From assembly GCA_029219385.1 (NCBI GenBank), contig JAQXTH010000040.1:62001-126000 (forward strand): DNA of 64,000 bases. The letters are read 5' to 3'. The position numbers and the translations under genes were made by a program. The notes beneath the pieces were generated by a model. The model made no database searches. It was not told the origin of the DNA and saw only the letters and a program-made list of their open reading frames with translations. Shown one piece after another: positions 26,737 to 38,316 of the stretch. Origin of the DNA: Prevotellaceae bacterium. Lineage in GTDB: Bacteria; Bacteroidota; Bacteroidia; Bacteroidales; Bacteroidaceae. Numbering within the stretch: position 1 is the first letter of the stretch; each line of letters begins with the position of its first letter.

Positions 26737-28163
26737 TCATGTTTATTAACTGTCGACAAAACGGAATAATCTATTGAAACTGCATATTTTTTTCGTAAGT
26801 CATCTATCCATTTCTCTTCGCAGTAGTCTTGATAATCAGAAACAACCTGCGCTCTTACATCAATCGCATTCTTAGGCTGCTTATATTTCTTTCCAATAAC
26901 TTCGTAAAATGGCAACAACTTGTTTTCTTTAGGCTGTTGACCTGTTTTGAAAATTCGATAGTCTACAATGGGGTCATCTCCCTGTTTATATATTCCAAAA
27001 TGAACTTTGACAAATTTCATCGAGTCGGCTGGCAAAGTTTCTCTTAATTTTTCCAACCCCTCATCACCCTTGCATGACTTGAGTATCTTACGAATTTTCT
27101 TCAGCGTTTCCTTGCTGCGGGCTCTAAACACATAAGCTCGTGCACGCGGAGTATCCCAATGGTATTTTTCTTTATTGTCTTGAAAATAGTTTTCCAATCC
27201 TTTCTCGTCAGCAGCAGCAGTTTGCCATACCATACGATTAGCAGCCTCGTAAAGCAGCAAACCATCATAATACTCTGATATCAGATACTTTAAAGCAGGA
27301 TCTTTTTGTTGGGCTTTCAATTGAACCATTTGCATAATATCTTCTCTCGACAAACTGCCGGAACTTTGAGAAATCATGCGTTTTATAGAATATTCTGCTG
27401 CTGCTTCTCTCAAACCTCTCTCATTCAATTCCGCTAACAATTCGGCACGTTTATCTTCAAAAGATTCAAGTGGTTTGCGATTGTTCATATATATAATATG
27501 ATAACCAGCGGGGGTCAATGTAGGCTTACTGAATTTGCCGGGAGATAGAGAATATGCAACATCTCTGAACTCAGGTATCAACTGAGATGGGCCCAGCCAC
27601 GGCAACCGGCCTCCATTTTCTGCCGTATTTACATCTTCAGAAAAACGTTTTGCCAATTCCGTGAAATCTGCCCCACTTCTCAGTTTATCATAAATTGAAT
27701 CAATGCGATTTTTCTGTTTATCTAACAGAGTTTTATCAGAATTAACCGGAACAGATAAGAATATATGAGACAACAACACGATATCGGAGTCTCCCACACT
27801 CTCTTTTATAGTTTTGTAAACCTCATGAGCAACAGAATCTGCATAAACAGAATCATATAAATATGAGCGCAACTGTATATCACGATAATTGCGAAACTCT
27901 TCTTTAAACGAACTTAGCGTGTCAAGTCTCGCATCAAGAGCGGCTTGAACCTTTAATCTGTAATCAACAAACAGATTTAAATAATCTTTGATCTCACTGT
28001 CTGAGAGTTTTTGAGGGGATTCAGAACCTTTGTTTAAAGAGTACTCAAATTCCGAACGCAATATTTTCTTGCCGGCAATTGTCATAATCACAGGATCCGC
28101 CTGCGAGAAAACATTTGCCACCCCTACGGTAACAAGACAAAGAAACACAAAGATTTTCTTCAT
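26733..28163 (-). CDS. PpiC-type periplasmic peptidyl-prolyl isomerase
   Basis: A 476-residue exported foldase. The start at 28163 (MKKIFVFLCLVTVGVANVFSQ, a clean signal peptide) was preferred over an in-frame ATG at 28274 that would overlap guaB. A helical SurA-N-like region is followed by one well-conserved parvulin domain (about 135-230: SHIFLSVPVN, ADFTELAKRFSEDVNTAENGGRLPWLG, PAGYHIIYMNNRKPL). The C-terminal half is helical and weakly conserved. It lies 34 bp after guaB and overlaps the next foldase gene by 4 bp, so the two foldases are made together. Confidence 0.88.
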   Translation of the reverse strand: MKKIFVFLCLVTVGVANVFSQADPVIMTIAGKKILRSEFEYSLNKGSESPQKLSDSEIKDYLNLFVDYRLKVQAALDARLDTLSSFKEEFRNYRDIQLRSYLYDSVYADSVAHEVYKTIKESVGDSDIVLLSHIFLSVPVNSDKTLLDKQKNRIDSIYDKLRSGADFTELAKRFSEDVNTAENGGRLPWLGPSQLIPEFRDVAYSLSPGKFSKPTLTPAGYHIIYMNNRKPLESFEDKRAELLAELNERGLREAAAEYSIKRMISQSSGSLSREDIMQMVQLKAQQKDPALKYLISEYYDGLLLYEAANRMVWQTAAADEKGLENYFQDNKEKYHWDTPRARAYVFRARSKETLKKIRKILKSCKGDEGLEKLRETLPADSMKFVKVHFGIYKQGDDPIVDYRIFKTGQQPKENKLLPFYEVIGKKYKQPKNAIDVRAQVVSDYQDYCEEKWIDDLRKKYAVSIDYSVLSTVNKHD

Positions 28164-28197
28164 ATATCGCAACAATAAGATATTGTTATTTATCTCA

Positions 28198-29712
<1,515 letters not shown>

Positions 29713-29882
29713 TTATTTTCAAAACATACGTTGTTTTCAAATTTTTTAAGACAAATTACGCGACAATTGTACCATTGACTATCATTAAAAACTGATATGA
29801 ATTAGAACAACATTATAATCTGAACCTTCCCATTTAATACTAAAAACACAATTACTCTGTTTTCAAAAGCAAATGGGAATTG

Positions 29883-32399
29883 CTAATTGGCATTGTCTGA
29901 CATATATTTTATACGAACAAGACGTATTTCCTCTTCTGAGAAATCATCTCCCAATTCGTTCATCGCGGTCTCTACATCATCAGTCTGCGCCTCGTCAAAA
30001 TATTCGCATATTTCCGCAATCTTGTCTTCTTCGATAACCTCTTCCAAAAAATAGTCTATATTAATTTTGGTGCCGGAATAGACGATAGAGTCTATCTCGT
30101 CAAGCAAATCAAAAAAATCCATTCTGTTGGCCTCTGCAAAATCATCAAGATCTACTTTACGGTCAATATTTTGAATAATCTTGATCTTTAGTTTGGATTT
30201 ATTAGCCACTGTGCGAATACGAAAATCCTCCGGACGTTCTATTTCGTTTTCATCACAATATTTCTTAATAAGTTCACAAAACGCCTTACCATATTTCTTC
30301 ACTTTTCCCGCACCAACTCCAGGAATATTTAGTAATTCCTCATTGGTTATGGGATAGGTTGTTGCCATTGCAGATAGTGAAGGATCTTGAAAAATGACAT
30401 AAGGTGGTTTGTTGGCTTCTTTTGCAACCTTATTTCTCAAATCCGAAAGCATTTGGTACAAAACATTGTCAACGGCTCCGCTTTCATCAACTTGTTCAAC
30501 ATCATTATCGTCTTCTTCAAAATCAGAATCCACACTGATTTTAAATGAACCCGGCTTTTTGAAAAATTTCTTTCCTTTGGCCGTTACTTTCAACGCACCT
30601 TGATTTTCCTTATCTTTTTCAAAATATTCGGCAAGAACAGCTTGTCGTATTACTGACTGCCACATATTGCGGTCGTCTCCCTCACCAATTCCAAACAGTT
30701 CCAATTCTGTATAGCCATATTCCGAAACGCTATCAGATTCTACACCAAGGATTATGTCTAAAATACAATCCTCTGTGAAATTCTCTTTAACGGCCTGTAC
30801 AACCTCTATAACATTACAAAGTTGATCTTTTGCTTCCACTTTTATTTTAGGACTTTTACAGTTATCACAATTTCCACAATTCTCTTCAGTATATTCTTCT
30901 CCAAAATAATGCAGCAATAACTTTCTGCGACAAACAGACGACTCTGCATATATTGCGGTCTCTCTAAGTAATTGACGACCTATATCTTGTTCGCTTATCG
31001 GTTTGTCTTCCATAAACTTCTCTAATTTTTTTAAATCCTTTTGAGAATAAAATGTAAGACAATATCCCTCGCCACCATCGCGACCTGCGCGCCCGGTCTC
31101 TTGATAATATCCCTCCAGACTTTTCGGTATGTCAAAATGAATGACAAATCTCACATCGGGCTTGTCTATCCCCATACCAAAGGCTATTGTAGCAACAATC
31201 ACCTTTATTTTCTCCATCAAAAAATCATCTTGTGTCTTGGAGCGCTCTTGAGGGTCTAAGCCGGCATGATATGGAGCCGCCTTGATATTATTTGCAATCA
31301 ACACTTGTGCGAGACGCTCTACTTCCTTGCGACTCAAACAATAAATAATTCCGCTTTTGCGAGGTCGTGCATTTATAAACTTGATAATATCCTTATCAAC
31401 ATTCTTTGTCTTTGGTCTAACCTCATAATAAAGATTTGGTCGATTAAAAGAACTCTTAAATTCCCGTGCATTCAAAATGCCAAGACTCTTCTTGATGTCA
31501 AGGCCGACTTTCTCTGTGGCAGTAGCCGTCAAAGCCACTATTGGCGGTCGATTTGCTGTGGCATTTAGAATAATACTAAAACGATCGAGCACATTTAGAG
31601 CACAATCTACCAACGCAGAAGTGTCTTTATCAAATTCTGTCGTTTCAAGATACAATCTCATTGTTTCAACCGAAAACGACGTTGTTTCCAACTCGATTTT
31701 TTCTTTGCTAAATATTGAAAGAAATGCCTTTGACCAAACATCCTCACCAATACTTTTGCCAAGCACAATCAACATCATTTGAAAATCTTCTATTGTGAAG
31801 TTGTTTGCCAACAAATTTACCCTTACATTTGCATGAAGTTCAAGAAATGACAATATATCTTCTTCGGGCACTCCGGCTTTCATCATTGTCACCACATTGA
31901 TAGACGGTCTTATCCTCCTATACTCAACTCTGAAATCATGCCCCCACTCCGATATACAATGCGCCTCATCGATTGCATAGAATGAAACATTCATTTTTGC
32001 AAAAAAAGCGGCATTGGCCGACTTCGTGAGAGTTTCGGGAGCAACATACAAAAGTTTTGTACGACCCTCCAAAACATCGTTTTGCACATCTATCAATTCC
32101 TGTTTTGTCAGAGTAGAATTCATAAAATGAGCCAAGCAATCTTCCTCAGCAAGACTTCTCAGAGCATCAACCTGATTTTTCATCAAAGAAATAAGTGGTG
32201 AAATAACAACAGCTGTGCCTTCCATCATTAAAGCCGGCAACTGATAGCATAGCGATTTTCCACCTCCGGTAGGCATAAGCACGAAAGTGTCTTGACCTTG
32301 AAGAATATTTTCAACAACCAATTCTTGGTCGCCCTTAAATTTATCAAAGCCAAAATAATGCTTCAGACAATCATATACACTTTCCTTCGAAACCATCAT
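29883..32399 (-). CDS. recQ: ATP-dependent DNA helicase RecQ with an insertion in the motor domain
   Basis: 3'-5' DNA helicase, 838 residues, long for the family. RecA1 has FKGDQELVVENILQGQD, Walker A MPTGGGKS (42-49), DEAH (144-147) and TATAT (291-295). Between DEAH and TATAT, where RecQ normally has about 30 residues, there are about 117 extra residues (roughly 167-283), predicted helical and rich in Leu, Glu and Asp. RecA2 has IIYCLSRKEVERLA and QETGRAGRDG. The zinc subdomain has CRRKLLLHYFGEE and CGNCDNC. Winged-helix and HRDC domains (IFQDPSLSAMATTYPITNEELLNIPGVG) follow, then an acidic C-terminal tail. Without the insertion the length would be about 720, normal for Bacteroidales. Confidence 0.95.
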   Translation of the reverse strand: MMVSKESVYDCLKHYFGFDKFKGDQELVVENILQGQDTFVLMPTGGGKSLCYQLPALMMEGTAVVISPLISLMKNQVDALRSLAEEDCLAHFMNSTLTKQELIDVQNDVLEGRTKLLYVAPETLTKSANAAFFAKMNVSFYAIDEAHCISEWGHDFRVEYRRIRPSINVVTMMKAGVPEEDILSFLELHANVRVNLLANNFTIEDFQMMLIVLGKSIGEDVWSKAFLSIFSKEKIELETTSFSVETMRLYLETTEFDKDTSALVDCALNVLDRFSIILNATANRPPIVALTATATEKVGLDIKKSLGILNAREFKSSFNRPNLYYEVRPKTKNVDKDIIKFINARPRKSGIIYCLSRKEVERLAQVLIANNIKAAPYHAGLDPQERSKTQDDFLMEKIKVIVATIAFGMGIDKPDVRFVIHFDIPKSLEGYYQETGRAGRDGGEGYCLTFYSQKDLKKLEKFMEDKPISEQDIGRQLLRETAIYAESSVCRRKLLLHYFGEEYTEENCGNCDNCKSPKIKVEAKDQLCNVIEVVQAVKENFTEDCILDIILGVESDSVSEYGYTELELFGIGEGDDRNMWQSVIRQAVLAEYFEKDKENQGALKVTAKGKKFFKKPGSFKISVDSDFEEDDNDVEQVDESGAVDNVLYQMLSDLRNKVAKEANKPPYVIFQDPSLSAMATTYPITNEELLNIPGVGAGKVKKYGKAFCELIKKYCDENEIERPEDFRIRTVANKSKLKIKIIQNIDRKVDLDDFAEANRMDFFDLLDEIDSIVYSGTKINIDYFLEEVIEEDKIAEICEYFDEAQTDDVETAMNELGDDFSEEEIRLVRIKYMSDNAN

Positions 32400-32458
32400 T
32401 GTCGACTAAATTCTTTTTATTTTTTATCTATAACCGTGTCGCTCTGTTTTATCTTAAA

Positions 32459-32466
32459 CAAAGTTA
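32459..32466 (-). promoter_or_regulatory. -7 promoter box for recQ
   Basis: TAACTTTG on the minus strand (32466-32459), about 60 nt before the recQ start and after the clpX terminator. A TTTG at 32487-32484 gives a 17-nt spacer, shorter than usual. Confidence 0.5.
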
Positions 32467-32578
32467 TAACAACATTTTCAAACCAAAAACATTTTTACAA
32501 AAAAAAATTGTCTTTCATAGAAAAAAAACAACAAACTACACTTCATCATTCTTTCAAACATTTATTTTTGTTCACAAA

Positions 32579-32623
32579 TACAAAAGGAGAAAGCAAACAT
32601 TGTGTTTGCTTTCTCCTTTTGTA
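32579..32623 (-). terminator. clpX terminator, 21-bp perfect stem
   Basis: Bases 32579-32599 and 32603-32623 are exact reverse complements (21 bp; core AAAAGGAGAAAGCAAACA) with a 3-nt loop. It lies 20 nt beyond the clpX stop and ends in T-rich sequence on the minus strand. Confidence 0.88.
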
Positions 32624-32642
32624 TGTTACATAATTAGAAAAA

Positions 32643-33887
32643 CTAACCTACCAACGAGGCATTTTCTTCAAAATGTTCTTTTGCATATTCAAGAGTGAGA
32701 TGAAACTCCTTTTCGTTCGAAGAAGGCATTTCAAACAATGCTTCTCTCAACAAGTTTTCCACTATTGAGCGCAATCCACGAGCACCCAATTTATACTCAA
32801 CAGCCTTGTCGACGATAAAATCATATACAGCCTTATCAATTTTCATTTTAATACCGTCAAGTTCCATCATCTTCACATATTGCTTTATAATGGAGTTTTT
32901 CGGTTCTGTCAATATCTTGCGCAAAGCATCTTTGTCAAGCGGATTAAGATAAGTCAAAACCGGCAAACGACCGATAATTTCGGGTATCAAGCCAAAAGAC
33001 TTCAAATCCTGTGGCACAATATACTTCATGAGATTGCTTTTATCAATTTTCATGATATTTTGCACAGAATTATAGCCCACCACATGAGTATTCATGCGTT
33101 GAGCAATCTTGCGTTCAATGCCATCAAACGCACCCCCACATATAAACAAGATATTCTTTGTGTTTACATGAATATAGTCTTGGTCGGGATGTTTGCGTCC
33201 TCCCTTGGGCGGAACATTCACAATCGAGCCCTCAAGCAATTTGAGCAATCCCTGCTGAACACCCTCACCACTAACGTCTCGGGTAATAGAAGGATTGTCA
33301 CTCTTGCGAGCAATCTTGTCTATTTCATCAATAAAGACAATGCCACACTCTGCTGCAGCAACATCATAGTCTGCAACCTGCAACAGTCGCGAAAGAATAC
33401 TCTCAATGTCCTCACCCACATATCCTGCCTCTGTAAAAACCGTGGCATCCACAATAGTAAAAGGAACATTGATCAATCTTGCTATCGAGCGTGCGAGCAA
33501 TGTTTTGCCGGTTCCGGTAGAACCAACCATTATGATATTGCTCTTTTCTATCTCTACATCATTATCTTTCTTTTTTATATTATACTGACCCAAACGCTTA
33601 TAATGATTATAAACGGCCACAGCCAAAGTTTTCTTTGCATCGTCCTGACCAATCACATAGTCATCAAGAAACGCCTTTATATCTTTTGGCTTTGGAACAT
33701 CCTTAAAATCCACATTATATTTAGTGGTATCCGTTTTTGTTTCCGAGAGCGATAAACCCAAAACATCTGCCGCTTGTTTTACACACTCGTCACAAATATA
33801 ACCGTTCAAACCTGTCAGCAAAAGAGCAACCTCGTCATCTCTCCTGCCACAAAAAGAACAAAAATGTCTTTCTACCTTTTTTGCCAT
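32643..33887 (-). CDS. clpX: ClpX, ATPase subunit of ClpXP protease
   Basis: AAA+ unfoldase that feeds substrates to ClpP; 414 residues from the ATG at 33887 ([16 protein letters not shown]). An upstream ATG at 33914 would overlap clpP by 14 bp and extend beyond the normal N-terminus. The N-terminal zinc-binding domain has CSFC and CDEC. The AAA+ core has [22 protein letters not shown], Walker [14 protein letters not shown], the pore loop GYVGED, Walker [13 protein letters not shown] and the ClpP-docking IGF-type loop region (around [11 protein letters not shown]). It is placed 13 bp after clpP, as in most bacteria. Confidence 0.98.
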   Translation of the reverse strand: MAKKVERHFCSFCGRRDDEVALLLTGLNGYICDECVKQAADVLGLSLSETKTDTTKYNVDFKDVPKPKDIKAFLDDYVIGQDDAKKTLAVAVYNHYKRLGQYNIKKKDNDVEIEKSNIIMVGSTGTGKTLLARSIARLINVPFTIVDATVFTEAGYVGEDIESILSRLLQVADYDVAAAECGIVFIDEIDKIARKSDNPSITRDVSGEGVQQGLLKLLEGSIVNVPPKGGRKHPDQDYIHVNTKNILFICGGAFDGIERKIAQRMNTHVVGYNSVQNIMKIDKSNLMKYIVPQDLKSFGLIPEIIGRLPVLTYLNPLDKDALRKILTEPKNSIIKQYVKMMELDGIKMKIDKAVYDFIVDKAVEYKLGARGLRSIVENLLREALFEMPSSNEKEFHLTLEYAKEHFEENASLVG

Positions 33888-33900
33888 CGTTGTAGAACAA

Positions 33901-34569
33901 TTATTTCTTTTCAAGAATACGGTCTACCATGCCATACTCCAAAGCTTCCTTTGCCGTCATCCAATGGTCACGATCAGAGTCTGCCAACACTGTTTCAAAA
34001 TCTTTATGAGCATGGTCGGCAATAATCTGTGTAAGTTCTATCTTCAACTTCTGTATCTCGCGTGCTGTAATTTCTATATCAGAAGCCTGCCCTTGAACAC
34101 CACCAAGAGGCTGATGAATCATCACTCGACTATGAGGCAAACTTGTGCGCTTACCCTCTTTGCCGCTCACAAGCAAAACCGCAGCCATCGAGGCTGCCAT
34201 GCCTGTGCATATTGTAGCCACATCACAGTTTATATACTGCATTGTGTCATAAATTCCCAAACCGGCACTTACTGAACCACCGGGACTGTTGATATATATA
34301 GAAATATCTTTGTCGGGATCAACGGAATCCAGATACAACAACTGGGCCTGGAGTGTGTTGGCCGTATAATCATCTATCTGTGTACCCAAAAAGATTATTC
34401 TGTCCATCATCAATCGGCTAAACACGTCCATCTGTGTTACATTAAGTTGACGTTCCTCCAAAATATAGGGATTAAGGTATTGACTTTGGCTTTTCACCAC
34501 ATCACTCAACACCATTGAATTTATACCCAAATGCTTTGTAGCATATTTCTCAAAATCGCTCTTAAACAT
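33901..34569 (-). CDS. clpP: ClpP, proteolytic subunit of ClpXP
   Basis: Self-compartmentalised serine protease; 222 residues. Catalytic Ser127 in [11 protein letters not shown] and His152 in [11 protein letters not shown], with the third residue in DSDRDHWM (about 199-201). [15 protein letters not shown] oxyanion strand present ([15 protein letters not shown]). An N-terminal extension of about 25 residues may be processed. It lies between tig and clpX in the order tig-clpP-clpX, the common bacterial arrangement. Confidence 0.98.
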   Translation of the reverse strand: MFKSDFEKYATKHLGINSMVLSDVVKSQSQYLNPYILEERQLNVTQMDVFSRLMMDRIIFLGTQIDDYTANTLQAQLLYLDSVDPDKDISIYINSPGGSVSAGLGIYDTMQYINCDVATICTGMAASMAAVLLVSGKEGKRTSLPHSRVMIHQPLGGVQGQASDIEITAREIQKLKIELTQIIADHAHKDFETVLADSDRDHWMTAKEALEYGMVDRILEKK

Positions 34570-34697
34570 AATTTATATTTATACTATTACTCAATATTTA
34601 CTTTTTTGTAAATTACATACATTATGCCAAACTACCAATATAAAGAAATATTTTATCTTTAAAAATATCTTCTCCTTATACCTTATTTAATATATAT

Positions 34698-34731
34698 AAA
34701 TAAAGGCCGACCTTAGATATTAAAGTCGACC
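34698..34731 (-). terminator. Terminator after tig
   Basis: On the minus strand GGTCGAC (34731-34725) pairs with GTCGGCC (34711-34705), with one G-U pair; a short inner extension is possible, and a T-rich tail (34704-34698) follows. It lies 43 bp beyond the tig stop, suggesting clpP may have a separate promoter in 34570-34690, though no clear box was seen there. Confidence 0.6.
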
Positions 34732-34773
34732 ATTATTTGCTGACGTTATTTTAAAGCGAAACTTTCGACTTCT

Positions 34774-36120
34774 TTATTTAAACAAATCATTAAACTCCGC
34801 TACAGTCACCTTTTTATTATTAAGTTTCACAACATCCTTTGCAGCAGAAATAATGGCAAAGTCAATTGCATTATTCACAATAGTGTCGTGCATCTTAGGA
34901 TCTTTCAATCTTTCCGAAGCAAATTGCTCAAGATACTCTGTTGGCAAGTTTGTTATGCCATATTGAGCCATTTGAATCTTAACCATTCGTTTTGATGTCT
35001 CAACAAGTTGAGCATCATCAATTTTCACACCAAGACTTTTCACAATCTCGTTGCGCACCATGCTCCAACGCAAATCTTTTAGATAATTGTCAAATTGTTC
35101 CTCAACCTGTTTTTTAGTCTCTTCTGTCTTCGCATTCAGAAGCACCATTTTTTTAAGCAAATCCTCTGCCAATGCAATATCACCAACCTTCTTCATCATG
35201 ACATCTCTCAAATCAATCATAAATTTATAATCAGAATCTTGCTTATATTGCTCTTCAACGTCTGCTTTCACACGCTCTTTAAACTCTTCAACAGTTTTCA
35301 CGCTTCCGTCTGTATAAACAGCCTTAATCAGATTGTCGTCAACTTCGGCAGGCTCAAAATGACTTATTTCCTTTACCTCAAAAGTAAATTCACCATTATG
35401 CTTCAATGCCTCTTCCTTATCCAGTTTAAGCAACGAGGCCAACTCTGCATCTCTTCCCTCGTATGCCACGGAAGGATTAAACACAATTTTATCATTAAGC
35501 TTTGCAGATTCAAAAAGTTTCTTCTGTTCTTCATTATTAAAGAAACGAGGCATTAGAGAAACTTCCTCAAGGCTGACAGCATTCTCTCCCTCTGCATTTT
35601 CAACCAAAGAACCTTTAAGCAAATCTTCTTCGCTATAAACATCGGCATCTATATGCTTGCCATTCTGACGGCAATAACCCTCGATTTGTTTGTCAACAAT
35701 CTCATCGTTGACATCAATATTATAATAATCAACAACAGTATTGCCATCAATTTCCACATTTATTTCAGGACGAAACGCAAGATCAAATTTAAACTCAAAA
35801 TTCTCAGCAACCGACAACTCAGGCAACGCATTATCGTCTGAAATCATCGGCTCGCCGATTACTCCAAGTTTCTCGTCACTTATATAATTGTTTACGGCAT
35901 CTGTAAGAACTTTCTGCACTTCTTCTGCCTTAACCTCATTACCATAAAACTTCTGTATCAAACCGGCCGGCACCATTCCTTTACGAAAACCGGGCATTTG
36001 AACTTTCTTCTTTAAATTCTTCAATGACTCTGCCACCTTATCTTGATAGTCAGACTTTTCGATGTTTACAATCAACTTTCCGGCAACTGCGCCTTCTGCT
36101 CTTTCAAGTGAAATATTCAT
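34774..36120 (-). CDS. tig: Trigger factor
   Basis: Ribosome-bound chaperone that meets nascent chains at the exit tunnel; 448 residues. The ribosome-binding signature is near KVQMPGFRKGMVPAGLIQKFYG (about residues 40-60). The middle FKBP-like region (about 150-245) is divergent and may lack isomerase activity, as in other Bacteroidota. The C-terminal helical arms span about 255-448 (VKTVEEFKERVKADVEEQYK). It heads the tig-clpP-clpX-recQ series. Confidence 0.95.
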   Translation of the reverse strand: MNISLERAEGAVAGKLIVNIEKSDYQDKVAESLKNLKKKVQMPGFRKGMVPAGLIQKFYGNEVKAEEVQKVLTDAVNNYISDEKLGVIGEPMISDDNALPELSVAENFEFKFDLAFRPEINVEIDGNTVVDYYNIDVNDEIVDKQIEGYCRQNGKHIDADVYSEEDLLKGSLVENAEGENAVSLEEVSLMPRFFNNEEQKKLFESAKLNDKIVFNPSVAYEGRDAELASLLKLDKEEALKHNGEFTFEVKEISHFEPAEVDDNLIKAVYTDGSVKTVEEFKERVKADVEEQYKQDSDYKFMIDLRDVMMKKVGDIALAEDLLKKMVLLNAKTEETKKQVEEQFDNYLKDLRWSMVRNEIVKSLGVKIDDAQLVETSKRMVKIQMAQYGITNLPTEYLEQFASERLKDPKMHDTIVNNAIDFAIISAAKDVVKLNNKKVTVAEFNDLFK

Positions 36121-36196
36121 TTGGATATATGTGATAATAAATTATTAGTCAATATGATATTGCCAACAAAAATTGGCGCATACGAATTTCAAGGTG

Positions 36197-36204
36197 CAAA
36201 ATTA
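36197..36204 (-). promoter_or_regulatory. -7 promoter box for tig
   Basis: TAATTTTG on the minus strand (36204-36197), about 77 nt before the tig start. No good -33 match. It is divergent from the box at 36300-36307. Confidence 0.5.
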
Positions 36205-36299
36205 CGATTTTATTTCAATATAAAAGCATATTCATACCGCATTTTTGACAAAACCACAATTATTCAGTAATATAACAATCGTCACTTAAATTTATTCAC

Positions 36300-36307
36300 T
36301 ACTTTTG
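36300..36307 (+). promoter_or_regulatory. -7 promoter box for the ATP-grasp/esterase cassette
   Basis: TACTTTTG matches TAnnTTTG, 31 nt before the ATP-grasp start. The -33 position has no TTG, so a regulator may be needed. Confidence 0.5.
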
Positions 36308-36338
36308 TATCAATTTTACCAACCAAATCAATACGGTC

Positions 36339-37532
36339 ATGAATTTTATATTTATCTCACCCACATTTCCAAAAAAATATTGGCAATGGTGTGATGCTCT
36401 GAAAAACAACGGCATCACAGTGCTTGGCATTGGCGACACTCCATACGAAGAACTGTGTATGGAACTAAAATCTTCTCTCACCGAGTATTATAAAGTAGGC
36501 AACATGGAAGATTATGACCAAATGTATAAAGCCGTTGCTTTCTTTGCATATAAATATGGCAAGATAGACTGGATTGAATCCAACAACGAATATTGGCTGG
36601 AACAAGACGCACGCCTTCGCACCGACTTCAACATAAACACCGGCTTGAAAACCGACAAAATTATGAATATCAAAGAAAAGTCGGAGATGAAAAAATTCTA
36701 TGCTGCCGGAGGCATACGTACTGCACGTCAGATACTTGGCAGACAAGGATATAAAGCCGCAGCAAAATTTGCAGAAGAAGCCGGTTTTCCTCTCTTTGTT
36801 AAACCCGATATTGGAGTAGGGTCAACCGACTCTTATAAATTAAACAACGATGAAGAGCTACACAATTTCTTCAACACAAAAAAATACAACGACTATGTAA
36901 TAGAAGAATTTGTGACGGGTGACATCTGCACCTACGATGCAATTATAAACAGCAAGGGAGAACCACTTTTGGAGTCAATGTGTGTTTGCCCGCCAAGCAT
37001 TGCCGACATTGTAAACAACAATCTCGACTCTGTTTATTATGTTGAAAAAGATATTAATGAAAACCTGCGTTTTTGGGGAAGACAAACTGTCAAAGCTTTT
37101 GACGTGAAGAGCAGAATGGTTCACCTTGAGTTTTTCCGTCTCGACAGAGCACACAAAGGTTTGGGCAACAAAGGCGATTTTGTAGCACTGGAAGTAAACA
37201 TGAGACCCGGCGGAGGCTTCACCCCCGACATGATAAACTACGCCCACGACATAGATGTATATAAGGTATGGGCAGAAATGGTTGCATACGACGAGCGAAA
37301 ACTCCCCGACCCACACAACGATTATTATTGTGTATTTGCCGGCCGACGCGACAATGTTGACTATGTCTATTCCCACCAAGATATAATGACCAAATATGCC
37401 TATGCCCTTAAAATGTGGGAACGAATGCCACAAATTCTCTCGGCTGCCATGGGCGACCAAACCTACATCGCCCGTTTTAGAACAAAAGAAGAAATGGACG
37501 AGTTCCTTTATTATGTATGTTTAAGAAAATAA
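36339..37532 (+). CDS. ATP-grasp family carboxylate-amine/thiol ligase
   Basis: A 397-residue ATP-grasp enzyme, which activates a carboxylate as acyl phosphate and joins it to a nucleophile. An N-terminal Rossmann-like pre-domain (1-105) starts MNFIFISPTFPKKYWQWCDALKNNG. The ATP-grasp fold shows the nucleotide lysine Lys155 in FPLFVKPDIGVGS, the adenine-contact acidic pair at 189-190 (VIEEFVTGD) and metal ligands Glu285 and Asn287 in FVALEVNMRPGGG. Its substrate is not predictable from sequence. It leads a tight cassette: the first esterase follows after 6 bp, the second 40 bp later. The set looks like a small biosynthetic or tailoring pathway. Confidence 0.82.
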   Translation: MNFIFISPTFPKKYWQWCDALKNNGITVLGIGDTPYEELCMELKSSLTEYYKVGNMEDYDQMYKAVAFFAYKYGKIDWIESNNEYWLEQDARLRTDFNINTGLKTDKIMNIKEKSEMKKFYAAGGIRTARQILGRQGYKAAAKFAEEAGFPLFVKPDIGVGSTDSYKLNNDEELHNFFNTKKYNDYVIEEFVTGDICTYDAIINSKGEPLLESMCVCPPSIADIVNNNLDSVYYVEKDINENLRFWGRQTVKAFDVKSRMVHLEFFRLDRAHKGLGNKGDFVALEVNMRPGGGFTPDMINYAHDIDVYKVWAEMVAYDERKLPDPHNDYYCVFAGRRDNVDYVYSHQDIMTKYAYALKMWERMPQILSAAMGDQTYIARFRTKEEMDEFLYYVCLRK

Positions 37533-37538
37533 TCGAAA

Positions 37539-38276
37539 ATGACTACGCAATATCATAAAGAATGGAGCCACTGTCTCAACAGAGACATGGAATGGAAAGA
37601 ATACGGCCAAGGCCAACACAGCATTTTGGCAATCCCATCACAAGACGGCAGGTTTTATGATTGGGAAAACTACAATATGGTGGCAACACTTTCGCCATGG
37701 ATTGAAAGCAACAAAGTGAGATTGATTTGTTGCGATAGCATTGACAGAGAAACATGGTCAAATTTTGGTGGCGACAACCGTTGGCGCATAGAGCAACACG
37801 AACGTTGGTATCACTATATCATTGATGAACTTCTGCCACGTTGTCGGCGTTGGCAAGACGAAACTTTCCTTGTTACCGGCTGCTCGCTGGGAGCATTCCA
37901 TGCTGCAAATTTTTTCTTTCGACGCCCCGACTTGTTTGACACAATCATTGCAATGAGCGGTCTATATTATGCTGGGTATGGTTTCCCATATTACAGCGAC
38001 GATCTCACCTATGCAAATTCACCTCAAGACTTTTTGAGAAATATGCCATTCGACCATCCTTGGATGAATATCTACCGCAGCCGTCGCATAATTGTCTGCA
38101 TTGGTCAAGGACGTTGGGAAGAAGACACCCTGAAAAGCACCCGTGAGTTAGACACTATTCTTGCACAAAAAGGCATTCCTGCCTGGTTTGACTATTGGGG
38201 ATTTGATGTCGACCACGACTGGCCCGCATGGAGAGACCAATTAGCCTATTTCATGAACACGATAAAACCTCTATAA
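37539..38276 (+). CDS. Esterase-family alpha/beta hydrolase (cassette gene 2)
   Basis: A 245-residue cytoplasmic hydrolase of the putative-esterase (esterase-D-like) group; there is no signal peptide. Nucleophile Ser116 in the elbow TGCSLGAFHA, catalytic His226 in DVDHDWPAWRDQL, with the acid probably near GQGRWEEDT (about 190-196). Unusually tryptophan- and tyrosine-rich (WYHYIIDELLPRCRRWQD). It starts 6 bp after the ATP-grasp gene and probably acts on the same metabolite or a thioester or ester of it, which is inference from proximity. Confidence 0.8.
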   Translation: MTTQYHKEWSHCLNRDMEWKEYGQGQHSILAIPSQDGRFYDWENYNMVATLSPWIESNKVRLICCDSIDRETWSNFGGDNRWRIEQHERWYHYIIDELLPRCRRWQDETFLVTGCSLGAFHAANFFFRRPDLFDTIIAMSGLYYAGYGFPYYSDDLTYANSPQDFLRNMPFDHPWMNIYRSRRIIVCIGQGRWEEDTLKSTRELDTILAQKGIPAWFDYWGFDVDHDWPAWRDQLAYFMNTIKPL

Positions 38277-38316
38277 CTCATGTCAAGACACACTGCGTTT
38301 TGACACTTGATAAAAC

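Noticed and set aside
31551..31901. Intein in RecQ
   Set aside because: No N-terminal Cys/Ser with splicing blocks and no C-terminal His-Asn before a nucleophile; the extra segment is also too short for a usual intein.
32880..33755. A 291-residue plus-strand frame opposite clpX
   Set aside because: It lies fully antisense to a clear clpX and shows no recognisable domain.
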